NCBI GenBank assembly: GCA_038373865.1
Contig: JAXGGA010004445.1
Location: 1-64,000, forward strand
Direction: 5' to 3'
Length of the DNA: 64,000 nt
Source: Uloborus plumipes
Lineage: Eukaryota; Arthropoda; Arachnida; Araneae; Uloboridae
Shown here: in pieces, positions 23,501 through 34,100 of the stretch
Numbering within the stretch: position 1 is the stretch's first letter
How the letters are laid out: the number at the start of each line of letters is the position of its first letter
Notes under the pieces: model-generated
Seen by the model: the letters and a program-made list of their open reading frames with translations, nothing else
What the model was told of the DNA's origin: nothing
Databases searched by the model: none
Made by a program: the position numbers and the translations under genes

Positions 23501-26500
23501 ACAGCAGCACAGTGATGCTTGTTTGGAAGCAGTGGACCGACGAGTGTTGTACAGCTCGGAACTCCGAGAGTGGATCCTGAAAAGTGACGTCAGCGCGCGA
23601 TGATAGACACCTGATCCGCATGGTGCTGACGGACCGTACAGCTTCTTCCAGACAACTGGCAGCACAGTGGTCAACAGCTACAAGTGTTTCAACGTGTGCT
23701 TCATCAATTCGTAGACGTCTGATGCAGCGTGGACTGCGCACAAGGACTCCTTTATAATACAGGATCCCGCTCACGCTAAATTATCGCCACCTGTGGCTAC
23801 AATGGGCTAATCAGCATAAGGACTGGTGTGCTGATTGACAGTATGTTGTGTTTTCTGGCGAATCCCGCTTTAATTTGTGGCACCATGACAGCCGCATTCG
23901 CGTCGACGCTATCCGAAGCGCCACCGTTCAGCAGTCTGCAAGACGTACAGAGCGCACCAGCCGGACTTTCAAAACACGTTCTCGCATAAGTGTTGTAAAC
24001 GTCTATGTGTCTCATCGATCATGTAATATGACACGTCGAAATCTTGTGACACCTTTTTTTGTACATTTTGAACGTGAATGATAGTATATCTTAGGTACTA
24101 GAAATACGATTGTTTCAGTGCTCCATAGCTAAAATAAGCATTCTAGTATCCATATAAGCAGTGCTGTTTTAACGTGACGTCATTTTTGATCCGATTTTGA
24201 TATGATCATGCCATCTTGGTTTAATCATGTAATACTAATTTATTTAATTAAAATTGATTGTTTAATAACTTTGAATTTAATCAGTTCATAAAGCGGATTC
24301 GAAGCGTTCCCTTGCGATACGGAGTCACAATGAAATAGACGGTACTTGATCTTTTCTATGGAGAAAAATGATACTTTAAAGGAAATGTTCAGTGAGCGCC
24401 TATGAAATACAGGTAAATGTATGATTTTATTAGTACGAGAATAATGACTGTGCAGAAATCGATAGGTTTGGAAGAAAGATTCTTCATGACTAAACTGAGT
24501 TACTGCAGCTATGATTCCTCCCTCCTTCTAAAAGTAGCTTCACAACTCATTCATAGAAATTAAGCACTCTTAAGACTGAACATGTCACCTTGTTTTGTGT
24601 TTTTCACTCAAATTCACATTGCTTAAAAGCAATGAACGTAAATTTACGTTTTACACGTCAAAATCAGATTCTTAAGCCGATGAGTCTAATTATGTTTTAA
24701 CTAATCATGAAGTTCTTTAAGCACTGAAGACAGTGATAAATCACTTTTTTACTCAATCAACTCCCTAGCCCTTTTTGACCATAACAGCGCATTCGCCCTT
24801 CGACGCTATGCTGCTGGAACCGCCCACCTTCCAGAGTGCATTATCGAACGTCACAGTGGACGAACACCTGGAGTCATGGTCTGGGGTGCCATATCATATC
24901 ACGGACGATCTCAATTGCTACGAATTGTGGGTAGCCTGAACAGCAACCGGGACATCAGTGAAGTTCTACAGCCCCAAACTTCCTTCAAGGCTTGCCTGGC
25001 GCTGTATTTCAGCAGGATAATGCCCGCCCTTATGTCGCTAGGACAGTTCAATCCTTCCTTGCATCGCAGCAAGTACAACTTCTTCCCTGCCCAGCGTATT
25101 CCCCAGATATATCGTCGATTGAACATGTGTGGGATTTCGTTGGTCGGTGGTTCATTCGTGATCCTCGTCCTGTTGCTTCTACAGACGAACTTTGGGTACG
25201 CATACAAACAGTATGGAATGCTATTGATCAGGCAGACATTAAAAATTTGTTTGACTCCATGCCACGTCGCGTAGCAGCACTTATTGCAGCGCGTGCTGGC
25301 TACACAAAATACTAATTTCAATATTTTTTAATTATTGTTGGCTTTCTAAGTTTAATCATTTTTTTGTACCACTATCACTCAGCTGTGTATTAAATTTCAT
25401 TCAATTATGACGATTCCTTCATGGTGTTGTAATTTTCACAAACATGAGTTTATATTTATTATCTTTATCTAAATTTGTAAGCGTCTACTATTGAAGACAA
25501 AAATTCCATCAATTTTGGTCACATATCTGTTGCGCATTTTGGACGATTAAAAAAAAAACTATAAAGCGCCCCCTAGCGGTAAAAGTTAAAATCCACTTAA
25601 AACACACAATGCAATAGAACTTTATTAGAAAAGGATATTAAATTCTATGATTTTTTTCGTAACGTACGCTATTAACCTTGTGAATATCGGAACAAAGAAG
25701 CACATAAAATATATTCAGAGGCCACCATTTCGAACGTCCGCCATTACTGAAATATTCGAAATCTCAGATGGCCGCGTATCCAAAATGACTCGTAATTATA
25801 CGTAGTATATGCACACCAAGTTATATGCTTCTATCATTAAAGGCACAATTCCACTTTTTTTTGTCATATATCTGCTGCACTTACTACTGTTCCCAATATT
25901 AAAATATTCTAACAACTGCCATTTCAGGTTCAAGAAGCAATCCTGGAAGCTGCTCAGTCGTCCTCTTCAGGATTCTCAAGCCCGGGAAGGACACCGACTC
26001 CCGACATGGGATATCAGAATGGCCCACAGATCGCCCTCAAGCAGTATAACTCGCCCATCAACATGTACTGCAACCAAGCCATCGTGGAAGCTCTAGCTGC
26101 TCAAACAGTCAGTCTGAAAAAGCCTGTGTAAGTTTGCCAACATCCACCCCATCTATTCTACGAAAATATAGATGGCTTCCGATGGGCAAAGAATCAGATT
26201 TCATTATTTAAAATAGGGAGACCTAGTGGCTATGTGGCAGCGATATGCGCTTCCATACCGCAAACTTGAGTTCGATTCACAAGCTAAGCAAGGTTGACTG
26301 AGTCCATCCTTTCAATGGATCAACGAGTACCAAGAGTGATTGGGAGCTAAGCCCTGGGGGTTCCGTGTTCGGTTGACCACCTAATCGGGAACATGCCACC
26401 TTGAGTCCTCGATTTCTTCCTTGAAGACTTCTTGAAACACTATTTTACAAAGGCTTTATGTTTCTAAACTCATCCAAGAAAAAGTTAAAGAGCAAGTTTT

Positions 26501-27603
26501 TTCGTCTCTAGGTATGGTAATATCTTTAAAAAATAAGACTCGAATTTCGGAAGACTGCAATTGTCAGCAAATAGATGTATAGAGATATATAAACCCAATA
26601 ATAAAAATTTTCTAAGGAGAGGGAGAGAGAGAGAGAAACTCTTGAATTTTAATCCATATAAATAAAACAGAGAATATGTGTGCCTGTACAAATCCATAGT
26701 TTAGGTCAGATCTAGACCAAATTTGGCAGGGAGGTACTTATGGCCACCTGGGAAGGATCGCAGGAGGGGGAGGGGAGTCGAACGTCAAAAAATTACCGAT
26801 TCACACATTTGAATTTTATTTTAAGGACTCAAAAATGGCTTAAAATGGCTCTTTCTTCCCGAAATAACAATCGGATCTTCTCGATCTTAGTCTCCTTGCT
26901 CGCAAAAAAAACTTTTAAGGGGATTTCCTTCCGAAGGTTTTGAAAATTCCTAACCGCTAACTTCACCCATAAAAAAGATACAGGCGTTTTTAAGTTAGTA
27001 AAAATCAATTTTATTTTGGATTTTTGAAATCGTCTGCACAAGCATGAAAGAAATTAATTAGCATGAAAGAAATCATTGGTAAGAAAAAGGTGTCGCCATT
27101 TTTTTCTTGATTATGAACACATAAATTCTTGCTTTTCCTGTTGCGGGAGATTTGAAATTTTTTTGGCAATAGATTCATTTTTCGTACTGCGTGCCGGCAA
27201 AATATTGACTTTAATGATCTGATCAGGATTTTTAGACTCGTCTCAAGGTAGCCCGCGCAAAACCGGGTAACGCAGCTAGCATTAAAATGAATCGAATTGC
27301 AATAAAATTTTTGCAAAAATGTTTTTACATAGAGAAAAAAATAAATCTTTACCAAACTTTATTTTTAGGCTTGATCAAGCTGAGTTAATGGAAACAAAAA
27401 AGTTGTCCAACATAAAGGATTCTCCTACGTATCAACTTATACACGACGAAGAGTGGAAGAGAGGAAAGGTGGAAGAATATCAACCACTAAAGGAACACGT
27501 CTACAATGTAATTCCTGGTAACGAAAATTACAAATCTGATATTCACCAGTCTGATAGCTTTAAAACCATTATGCATAACTTACAGAGAATCCCAGAACAT
27601 TAA
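17413..27603 (+). CDS. PDZ-ZM Z-disc protein, Zasp66/ALP/PDLIM-like (3' part, five exons)
   Basis: Member of the Alp/Enigma family, which binds alpha-actinin and helps assemble sarcomere Z-discs and actin stress-fibre anchors. Five exons (17413-17561, 19658-19865, 20077-20217, 25928-26127, 27369-27603) join in frame at GT-AG introns into 933 nt, 310 residues plus TAA. In order: the second half of a class I PDZ domain (GELQKGDIILRIRD, SHQAATDLI with the alpha-B His), a Pro/Ser/Thr-rich linker, the conserved block QPYRSTPLILP...GSYLRYDP, and a ZM motif, LKQYNSPINMYCNQAIVEAL. The final exon encodes SPTYQLIHDEEW and SDSFKTIMHNLQ, resembling PDLIM linker segments, then stops with no LIM domain, as in Drosophila Zasp66. 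The PDZ N-terminal half and start codon were not found and must lie upstream. Alternatives: a short isoform of a LIM-containing Zasp52-like gene. Confidence 0.85.
17786..18437. mobile_element. Fold-back element with CAGGGTGTCC ends, TA target
   Basis: 652 bp between TA dinucleotides, arms of roughly 300 bp (CAGGGTGTCCACTCCTATCG at left; CAGGGTGTTCAGTTCACTCC inverted at right). Lies in the intron after the PDZ exon. TA targets suggest Tc1/mariner mobilisation. Confidence 0.82.
18438..19657 (+). other. Remainder of the first PDZ-ZM intron
   Basis: AT-rich, no further feature recognised apart from a C run near 18967. Confidence 0.5.
19658..19865 (+). CDS. PDZ-ZM gene exon: Pro/Ser/Thr-rich linker
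   Basis: Acceptor TATTGTAG|GCA and donor CAA|GTAAAG. Encodes HVSNTPGGVPIPSTPGTPLR ... FSTESYTSTCSETEKEAIVN, low-complexity and Pro-rich, leading to the VNQ that precedes the PYR block in this family. Confidence 0.85.
20077..20217 (+). CDS. PDZ-ZM gene exon: conserved PYRSTPLILP block
   Basis: 47 codons, phase 0 at both ends (TTTCAG|CCC, AAG|GTAATG). Encodes PYRSTPLILPSAKPAKDAPV then GSYLRYDPLTRTSTPP, the conserved segment between PDZ and ZM in Zasp/PDLIM proteins. Confidence 0.87.
20344..20769. mobile_element. hAT MITE with 8-bp target duplication
   Basis: 426 bp with ends CAGGGCCTAATTA and, inverted, CAGGGCCCGATTAATC. Flanks CATGTATG and TATGTATG agree at 7 of 8 bases. Lies in the intron after the PYR-block exon. 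Confidence 0.85.
23141..25450 (+). mobile_element. Tc1-like (DD34E) transposon, interrupted
   Basis: 2310 bp between TA dinucleotides. Ends AACTCATGTTTGTGAAAATT followed by GCAACACCATGAAGGA, with the right end inverted and nearly identical. Confidence 0.9.
23382..25315 (+). pseudogene. Tc1 DD34E transposase, broken
   Basis: Starts MPLLRKRARFQQLTEFKRG at 23382 and frameshifts into REAGLSYLEVAARVQRNSST (helix-turn-helix). The first catalytic block is YVVFSGESRFNLWHHDSRIR, with Gly where the family has Asp. After about 770 bp of foreign or rearranged sequence it resumes near 24790: GRTPGVMVWGAISYHGRS, then FQQDNARPY and SSIEHVWDF with exactly 34 residues between D and E, ending GYTKY. A ~70-bp segment (CGCATTCG...CGACGCTAT) occurs on both sides of the interruption (23894 and 24788). 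Confidence 0.88.
25928..26127 (+). CDS. PDZ-ZM gene exon: ZM motif
   Basis: Acceptor CATTTCAG|GTT and donor CTGT|GTAAGT. Encodes VQEAILEAAQ, a Ser/Gly/Pro stretch, then LKQYNSPINMYCNQAIVEAL, a clear Zasp-like motif (family pattern YNSPxxxYSxxNIxxAL) known to bind the alpha-actinin rod. One end of a large transposon block lies about 40 bp upstream of this acceptor. Confidence 0.9.
26219..26410 (+). repeat. tRNA-derived SINE
   Basis: A-box-like GTGGCTATGTGGCAGCGATA and B-box-like TTGAGTTCGATTCAC, followed by a unique body containing GAGCTAAGCCCTGGGGGTTC. Lies just after the ZM exon. Confidence 0.65.
26653..27279 (+). mobile_element. Non-autonomous Helitron
   Basis: Starts TCCATATAAATAAAACAGAG after A and ends with the hairpin-like CCCGCGCAAAACCGGGTAAC followed by GCAGCTAG. 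These are Helitron-type 5' TC and 3' hairpin-CTAG ends. 627 bp, no helicase ORF. The 3' end is 90 bp before the last coding exon. Confidence 0.7.
27369..27603 (+). CDS. PDZ-ZM gene last coding exon
   Basis: Acceptor TTTTTAG|GCT; open for 78 codons to TAA at 27601-27603. Encodes LDQAELMETKKLSNIKDSPT, YQLIHDEEWKRGKVEEYQPL and, near the end, SDSFKTIMHNLQRIPEH. It is acidic/basic mixed and has no Cys/His clusters, hence no LIM finger. Confidence 0.82.
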
Positions 27604-27793
27604 AAATTACTTGCACTTTAAGCCAATGAATGCTATTGACGTAACGCATGCGTGTTACTTTTAAGTACAGAGGATGGAAGTGTTTTTGAAAACCCGAAAA
27701 TCAAACGGATATCTGGTTTTCAGTTGAAAGATTTTGAAGTTAAACTTTCAATTAAAGAACAAGAATCCATCTATCTTTTTTTAAAAAACAGGT

Positions 27794-28296
27794 TGACAAG
27801 AAATAACTTGGACACACATGCTACATTATAACTTTCATGCTGATAAAAATATTGCGACCAAACTGCAAAATAAGTATGAATACAACATTTCGTTTAATAT
27901 ATTTAAACATTTTTTCAAAGTGGCCACTTTCTTACTGATATTTAATTCCATTCCTCAGATAAGGATTTCCTTACATAAAGAACAAAGTTTTTTTATTCTG
28001 TTTGGTCCCTCTTGGAGACAAGTTTGTGTGCTAAATCTCATAAAACTTTGGCATCCCTGAAGAATTTCTTATATAAGGAATGGGATAAAACATCAGCAAG
28101 TGAGTTGTGCGGCGCATAGCCGAAAATTTTGTGACACGTTAAAAGCTTTGCATTAAGCCTAAAGGTAGCCACTTTGAAAACCTTTAAATATATTAGAGGA
28201 AATGTTGTAATCATACTTATTTTCAAGTTTGGTCGCAACATTTTTATTAGCATTAAAGTTATAACGTAGCATGTGTGTTCAAGTTATTTCTTGTCA
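27794..28296. mobile_element. Fold-back element in the PDZ-ZM 3' UTR region
   Basis: 503 bp with long inverted arms: TGACAAGAAATAACTTGGAC at left, TGACAAGAAATAACTTGAAC inverted at right, continuing through GCGACCAAACT / AGTTTGGTCGC. It begins 190 bp after the stop codon. Confidence 0.82.
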
Positions 28297-29266
28297 CTAT
28301 GTATATATTTTAAGATGGAATTCTGTCCTCAGTATTGAAAAGTCACACTCACGTGCTAACCATTTTCTTTTCTTAAAAATCTTTAATACCGATTCTATGA
28401 TAAACTGTGGTCTGTGTAAATTTTTTTACTCATCCATGATCAAAAGAGAAATTTCTTGTCAAGGTTGATTATGATAAAAGACTGGATTTAGTAGAACAAA
28501 ATTGAGTAAGAAGAGCGTTCCTGTCAACAAGGTCAATTGTATCAAACTGTAAGTATCTCGAATGCATAGATACTGTCTTGTTTTGTGACGATGCAATATT
28601 TTCTGATATGGCAACGATGTACATTTTATTCTCACCTAAGAAATTAGTTCATTAAAAATTGGAAATTTATGGACATTAGCGAGGAGGATTAGTAATTAAT
28701 AAAGTAAAAACTTTAGAATAACATAAATCATAATATGTTGAACAAAAGGAAATTATGTATAACTTGTTGCGAAAAAGCAAAGCAAAGCAATCAATTTAAA
28801 ATTCATGAAGGTCATTAAGTAAGTACACAAGTAATTAAAAAATAACATACATTTTAAAACTATTCTTTACTTCTTTTTTTATCATGTTTAATGAGAGGTT
28901 TACGTTCATTATAGAAAATTCATTGTAATTTTTGATTTAAAATTTTTGAGCATAAAACGAAGTAATTCCTACACCATTACAATAAAAAAAATATGATATA
29001 CCACTTTTTGCTTGTAAGATAGTAAAATTTCTAAAATGCTAAGAAGTAACATGATTTAAGAAGAATATGAGTAAAATACTGTCATGTATATTATTAGTGT
29101 TATAAATATCAATAGAGAGAATATTCATATCATTTTTCATTTATAATTTTCCTCATAAAAAATGCGTGTCACTTCATAATCATGAGTGACTTTTGTATAG
29201 CATGTAAGTATTGTTGTGAAAGGGTTGTTTTGTATGAATTCATATTTCTGTACAGTAATTTATTTC

Positions 29267-29272
29267 AATAAA
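29267..29272 (+). promoter_or_regulatory. Candidate poly(A) signal of the PDZ-ZM gene
   Basis: First well-placed AATAAA after the stop codon, in TATTTCAATAAACC, giving a 3' UTR of about 1.7 kb if used. Nothing else in the sequence confirms it. Confidence 0.35.
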
Positions 29273-29762
29273 CCAAAGATCTTCTCTTGAATTAACTGGA
29301 ATTATAACTAATAAACACTTTCATTAATTTGCAGTAATTAGACAGAAAATGTATCATTCGTTTACTATTTATTGCAAAAATATTTTCACAAGTACAGAGC
29401 TATACATAACATAAACAAATATATATACTTCTTTTCAACAGGGCTCCCATTATTTTCTCAAAATACAAATTAAGGACTGCAAGAACATTAAAGGATTAAA
29501 AAAAAGGCTTGAAAATAGTAATTTGTCGTGAAATAAAATATTATGATTTGTTAAGATGTCATACAATTTATCACTGAAATGTAAGGATTTAATAAGCTAA
29601 GCACGCAAATACATAAATGTTTGGAGGTAGCTTCATAAATTAAGGTCTTAACAGCAATTTATCATGTAATACATAATGTACCATACAGGGATTCAAAATT
29701 AGTCATTCGCCATATTTTTCAATAAAAAATGTTAATTTGATAACCAGTCAAACATCTAATGG

Positions 29763-29937
29763 CAGGCCCGTCATTTAGGGGGGGGGGCAGGGGGGTCAAT
29801 TGCCTCCCCCCCTGACTTTTGGAAATCAATGTATTGCATATAAGTGGGCGTGGTTTTTACCACTTTTTGGTTCATTTTACATTGTGTATGCACCCTTTAC
29901 CCCCCCCCCCTTGGAAAAATTCGAAATGACGTCCCTG
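29763..29937. mobile_element. hAT MITE with perfect 8-bp target duplication
   Basis: 175 bp with ends CAGGCCCGTCATTTAG and, inverted, CAGGGACGTCATTTCG. Flanked on both sides by TCTAATGG. Contains G and C homopolymer runs. Confidence 0.92.
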
Positions 29938-30575
29938 TCTAATGGTCACTTTTAACGCCTAACTTTTTGCTTAATGATCTTTATTTCAAACCTAGTCATT
30001 AATTTTGATCCTATTTTCCCGAAAAAGTTTTTTTTTAAAAGAAAGAGTAGAATAAACAATACATAAAAAAATACAAGAGTGTCCAATAATGTCAACATTC
30101 ATTAAGAAAAAAGAAACAAAGATATAAAAAGAATAGAAAAAAAGTGAAGGTAATTCAAAGCATAGTACCACTAAAATTTAAATATATATTACAGCAGGGT
30201 AGTGAGATTAAGAAGTCTGTGTTTGCCAGTCTGATGGCCCATCATGGTAATACTTTTTAAAGGAATAATCCAATTCGAAGACTTATTCCATATTTTATTT
30301 TATAAATTTCAACACTTTAAAGTAAATTTGACCAGTTTTATGTTTAAAAAAATTAATACATTTTTATTTTTAACTTTAAAAGTATATTTGCCTTCATTTT
30401 AGCTTACTTTCTCTTAATGGTGAAAAGAAAAATAATTACAGAATGATTTTAACCCTAATCTAGTGCAAAATAGATCTTAAAATGAAAACATGAAAATAAA
30501 GTAAAGAGGGGGAAAGTATGTGTCCCTTTTGTTACTTATTATTATTAGCACATTACAAGCAGGTGCAAGTGACAT

Positions 30576-30781
30576 GTTATACTTCGCAGCAACTTAACTT
30601 GGCAGTGACGTCACTACGGGCGGATGACGTCAGCGTGACGTTAGCCTATGAGAAACGAGCTAGATAAAACATCACAGCCTACTTGGCGAATAAGAGGAGA
30701 TCGCTGATTGCTTGTGAGCTCTTATTGGCTCCGCCCGTAGTGACGTCACTGCCAAGTTAAATTGCTGTGAAGTATAGTAAC
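30576..30781. mobile_element. MITE sharing the Harbinger-like core
   Basis: About 206 bp with inverted ends GTTATACTTCGCAGCAACTT, continuing AACTTGGCAGTGACGTCACT. The core GAAACGAGCTAGATAAAAC ... AATAAGAGGAGATCGCTGA is the same as in 5595-5896, but the outer ends differ. Confidence 0.75.
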
Positions 30782-31008
30782 TGTTTCAAGGACTACTAAT
30801 ACTATCAGTATGTACCCTCTTCATGTCTATATTTATAAAATCAAGTAAATTAACAGATTAAGCTAGTTATGCAGAAATTAAGTAATTTTAAGAACCATTA
30901 TTTTTTTTAATTGTAATTTTAATGTTTTTAAGGACTTCGGACCATGGGAGCCCTGTAGATTAGTTTAAAGCTTTAACAAACAGTATCACAAAAGCAGATC
31001 ATTATAAA

Positions 31009-31142
31009 TCACTCATATTCCTTGTTCAAACTCCGTCCAATAATCAATCTTCGAATTTCACTTGTTCCAGCTCCAATTTCATACAATTTGGCATCACGTA
31101 ATAAACGTCCAGCTGGATAGTCATTTATGTATCCATTTCCAC
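31009..31142 (-). CDS. IVD: IVD exon 12 (signature 2, stop codon)
   Basis: Encodes residues 377-420: [19 protein letters not shown] then [20 protein letters not shown] and NKEYE, followed by TGA at 31009-31011. GGNGY...R...RD completes acyl-CoA dehydrogenase signature 2. Confidence 0.96.
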
Positions 31143-34100
31143 CTGCAGGAAAAAATAATTCGATGAACTAAATACAGAACATTTTCAGATTGACATCAGC
31201 TCTAGGGTCTACTTACTAGCCTCCAACAGCATCATATCTTTTAGTATGAAACTTTGGGATTACTATGCATAGCCACATAGTTCAGGAGGATTGATATACA
31301 GTTGAACTACGGTAACTCGTCACATGAATAACTCGACGACCTCGGTAAATCCACTTTTTTCCCCCAATGGTTGGTCTAATGTTAATTTCAATGGGTGGAA
31401 ACCTCTCTAATTTGACTCACATTTAAAAGAACCTCGATAAGTCGACATCCACTCACAATTGAAGGACTTGGGAGATGAAGGGGTTATACAACAAAACAGA
31501 AATTGCGAGTAATTAAAGTTCAAAGTTTTATTGTTGCAGCTGTTGTAGCTTTTCTGTTCTCTGGTTTTGTGGTTAGTGTGCGTATGACATTGGTCTAATG
31601 ACGTCTACTTTTTGATGTACCAGGTTTTATTTGCTTACATGTATCCATTGCTTACGTTCAGAATTTTCATTTTTTAAAATGTAATATAACCCCTTCATCC
31701 TCCAAACTCATCAATTGTGTAGTCCACTTTTTTCGACCGACATTCTTTCACATCTCTGAGAATTCTGCTGCTTAGGGATCAGTCAATTCACTGCTTTCCA
31801 AAAAGTGCGCCTTTCCTCTACGGCAAGGAGTTCCTATTTCTTTTCAAAAATCATGTATTTATTCCTAATAAAGTATTGAAGTTTTTATTTTGTTATGTTC
31901 TTTTCAAACAGAAAAAGAAATGGAAAAAATCGCTTACTGAAGTTAATTTTTATAACATTGAGATGATAAATAATTATAAATTAGCATTTCAGAAAACACT
32001 TTAAAAATTAAAATTATGAGACCTCTGTAAGTTCTTAATGATGAAATGCAATGGGGGCATGACGCTAAAACAAAAGCAATCTTTGTGCATAAGAATAAAT
32101 TTTAACAAATGAATTTAGTTATTTTTGAACCATTCACTTTGTGTTATCAAATGAGACGCTACTAATTGAAACTATACATATCTTTTTATGTTTTAGTATA
32201 AGAACAAGTACTTCAATAAATAAATAAAGATAATTTGCGCACAATTTTCAGATGCATACCTTAACTTTTTCAAATGATAACATTCTAATGGTTCTGACAT
32301 ATTAGTTTTTTAAATCTTTCTTACAATTTATGATTTATTTATTTAAAACTTACCTAAACATTGTATGGCATCCAGAGCCATTTGAGTAGCTTTCTCTGCA
32401 CAATACAAGATCACTCCAGCACAGTCCTAAAGAAAAAAGTGGCATTTATATTATAAAAACTTACAAATGTATTCAAAACGTTGTTATTTATATGTACTTA
32501 AGGCATAAATTATATCATTCACTTAATTTAAGAACCTAAAACGAAAGTTTTCTAAAACATCTGTCTGCTGCAAGAACAAACTTTTCTCACAAGCAAGAGT
32601 TAATTAAACACACAACTTTAACATCAAATAAACTTTCAATGCATACATCAGAGGCGCAAAAAATTGCTTTGACTTGGTACAGCATAAAATTTTAATAATT
32701 AGGGCAAACTATTGAAAATTCTTGATATTAACTGAACCTGGGCAAAGCAGATGTCTAACTTTATCTACCATACTGTCTTTGGTACCACTGGCTAAACATT
32801 CAAATCCATGGCATATACTGTCGGACCACGGATGAAATGGAAAGGCTAACATCCAGTTTATCGAAAGAAATGGACGCATATGTTAGTTTTCAGTGATACC
32901 GATTTTTGCAGATGCGTGTTAGCCTCTAAATTAATCAGAGACATCTTAATACTATTATAAATTTGGATGTTTGGATGTTTGTTCCTCTTTCACGCAAAAA
33001 CTACTGAACGGATTTTCATGAAACTTTTACCATAATGTAGCTTATACATCAGAATAACACATAGGCTATAATTTATAACGATATTCGAAAAAGTTCAATT
33101 GGTAGCACTTTTTTCATTCCAATTTAAGGTACATTTTTCGCCTAAATCCGCGAAGGCTTTCAACAAACTAATTCAGTATTTAGTGTATCATCTCAACTCC
33201 CTGTCGATAACTAGAATTGCGTGTATCATTTCCGCTTTTCGCATTAAATGTTCAAGGCTTTTCTCAAGTCAAATCAAAATGTAATTTTTTTTCAGCTTCA
33301 TATTTAATATCTAGGCTTTTACATAGACATTGGAAACGCTCGCGCGCCCGCTCTCTAATGAGCTTATCATGATTTTTACTTAAAACATTTTGTAGTCTTA
33401 GTTTTAAGTTGCTTTGAGACGTGCAAATATTATTTTGTAGAATAAATTGTATTCCTTTATTAGAAGATTGTTCACTACGTTAATTATTTTCTCGAGTTTT
33501 GTAAATATGTGTTTTAGAGTATCGATAACGTAACAGCTAGAAGAGATTGGCAACTAATAAATAGATTAGGTTCATTATCTTCCAATTTGATGGAGCTTTA
33601 AATACAACTTAACGGCATTTTTTAAATTTGTTTGCGTTGATTTGTCACTTTCTCGGGGTACTTATAATAGGGCAGTTTCTTATTATCCGATTGAACAGGA
33701 ATTTTGCCAAACTTGGTGCAAGATTTTAGTAACTGAGATTCTCGGCGATTTTTTCAACTGACACCAGTTTTTGTGCCAAAGACTACGTAATAATACTTTA
33801 CTTTTTACACGACGTAACCAAAATAAAACGATTATTGTCTGATATTTATCGACTGCGGCAAAATCTTAATCATCGATATAATACTCCCATATTTGAAAAG
33901 TTGAGTTTTTTCTTTTCTTTTGTTTTCCGATTCCATATGTATGCATTAAACACCTTTTTAAAAGTATGTCAAAAAGTAAAGTAATCCACATACTAAATTA
34001 ATAAAACCCTTAAACAAGACTAAAATTACCATTAATTTGCATTTTTGCACAAATAATTGCTAAATGTTTCCTATTAATTTCGAAATCATTAGGACAAAAA

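Larger units (their letters stand above)
22473..25886. mobile_element. Long inverted-repeat element split by a Tc1-like transposon
   Basis: Outer arms share AGATATGTGAC, AATTGTGCCTTTAATGATAG and GGATACGCGGCCATCTGAGA in opposite orientation at 22473-22600 and 25740-25886. The Tc1-like element 23141-25450 sits inside. Without it the outer element is about 1.1 kb. Its right end is about 40 bp from the ZM exon. Confidence 0.75.
29449..30955. mobile_element. Possible hAT-type element with CAGGGCTCCCAT ends
   Basis: Perfect 12-bp inverted ends CAGGGCTCCCAT / ATGGGAGCCCTG, 1507 bp apart. The flanking 8-mers (CTTTTCAA, TAGATTAG) do not match, so it is old or the pairing is not a single insertion. 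Contains the elements at 29763 and 30576. Confidence 0.45.

Noticed and set aside
24876..25321. Two overlapping ORFs of 132 and 136 codons as new proteins
   Set aside because: They are off-frame shadows of the Tc1 transposase whose real frame reads FQQDNARPY ... SSIEHVWDF.
25809..26096. 95-codon ORF across the ZM exon
   Set aside because: It is a shifted frame that ignores the splice acceptor; the exon frame giving YNSPINMY is clearly the real one.
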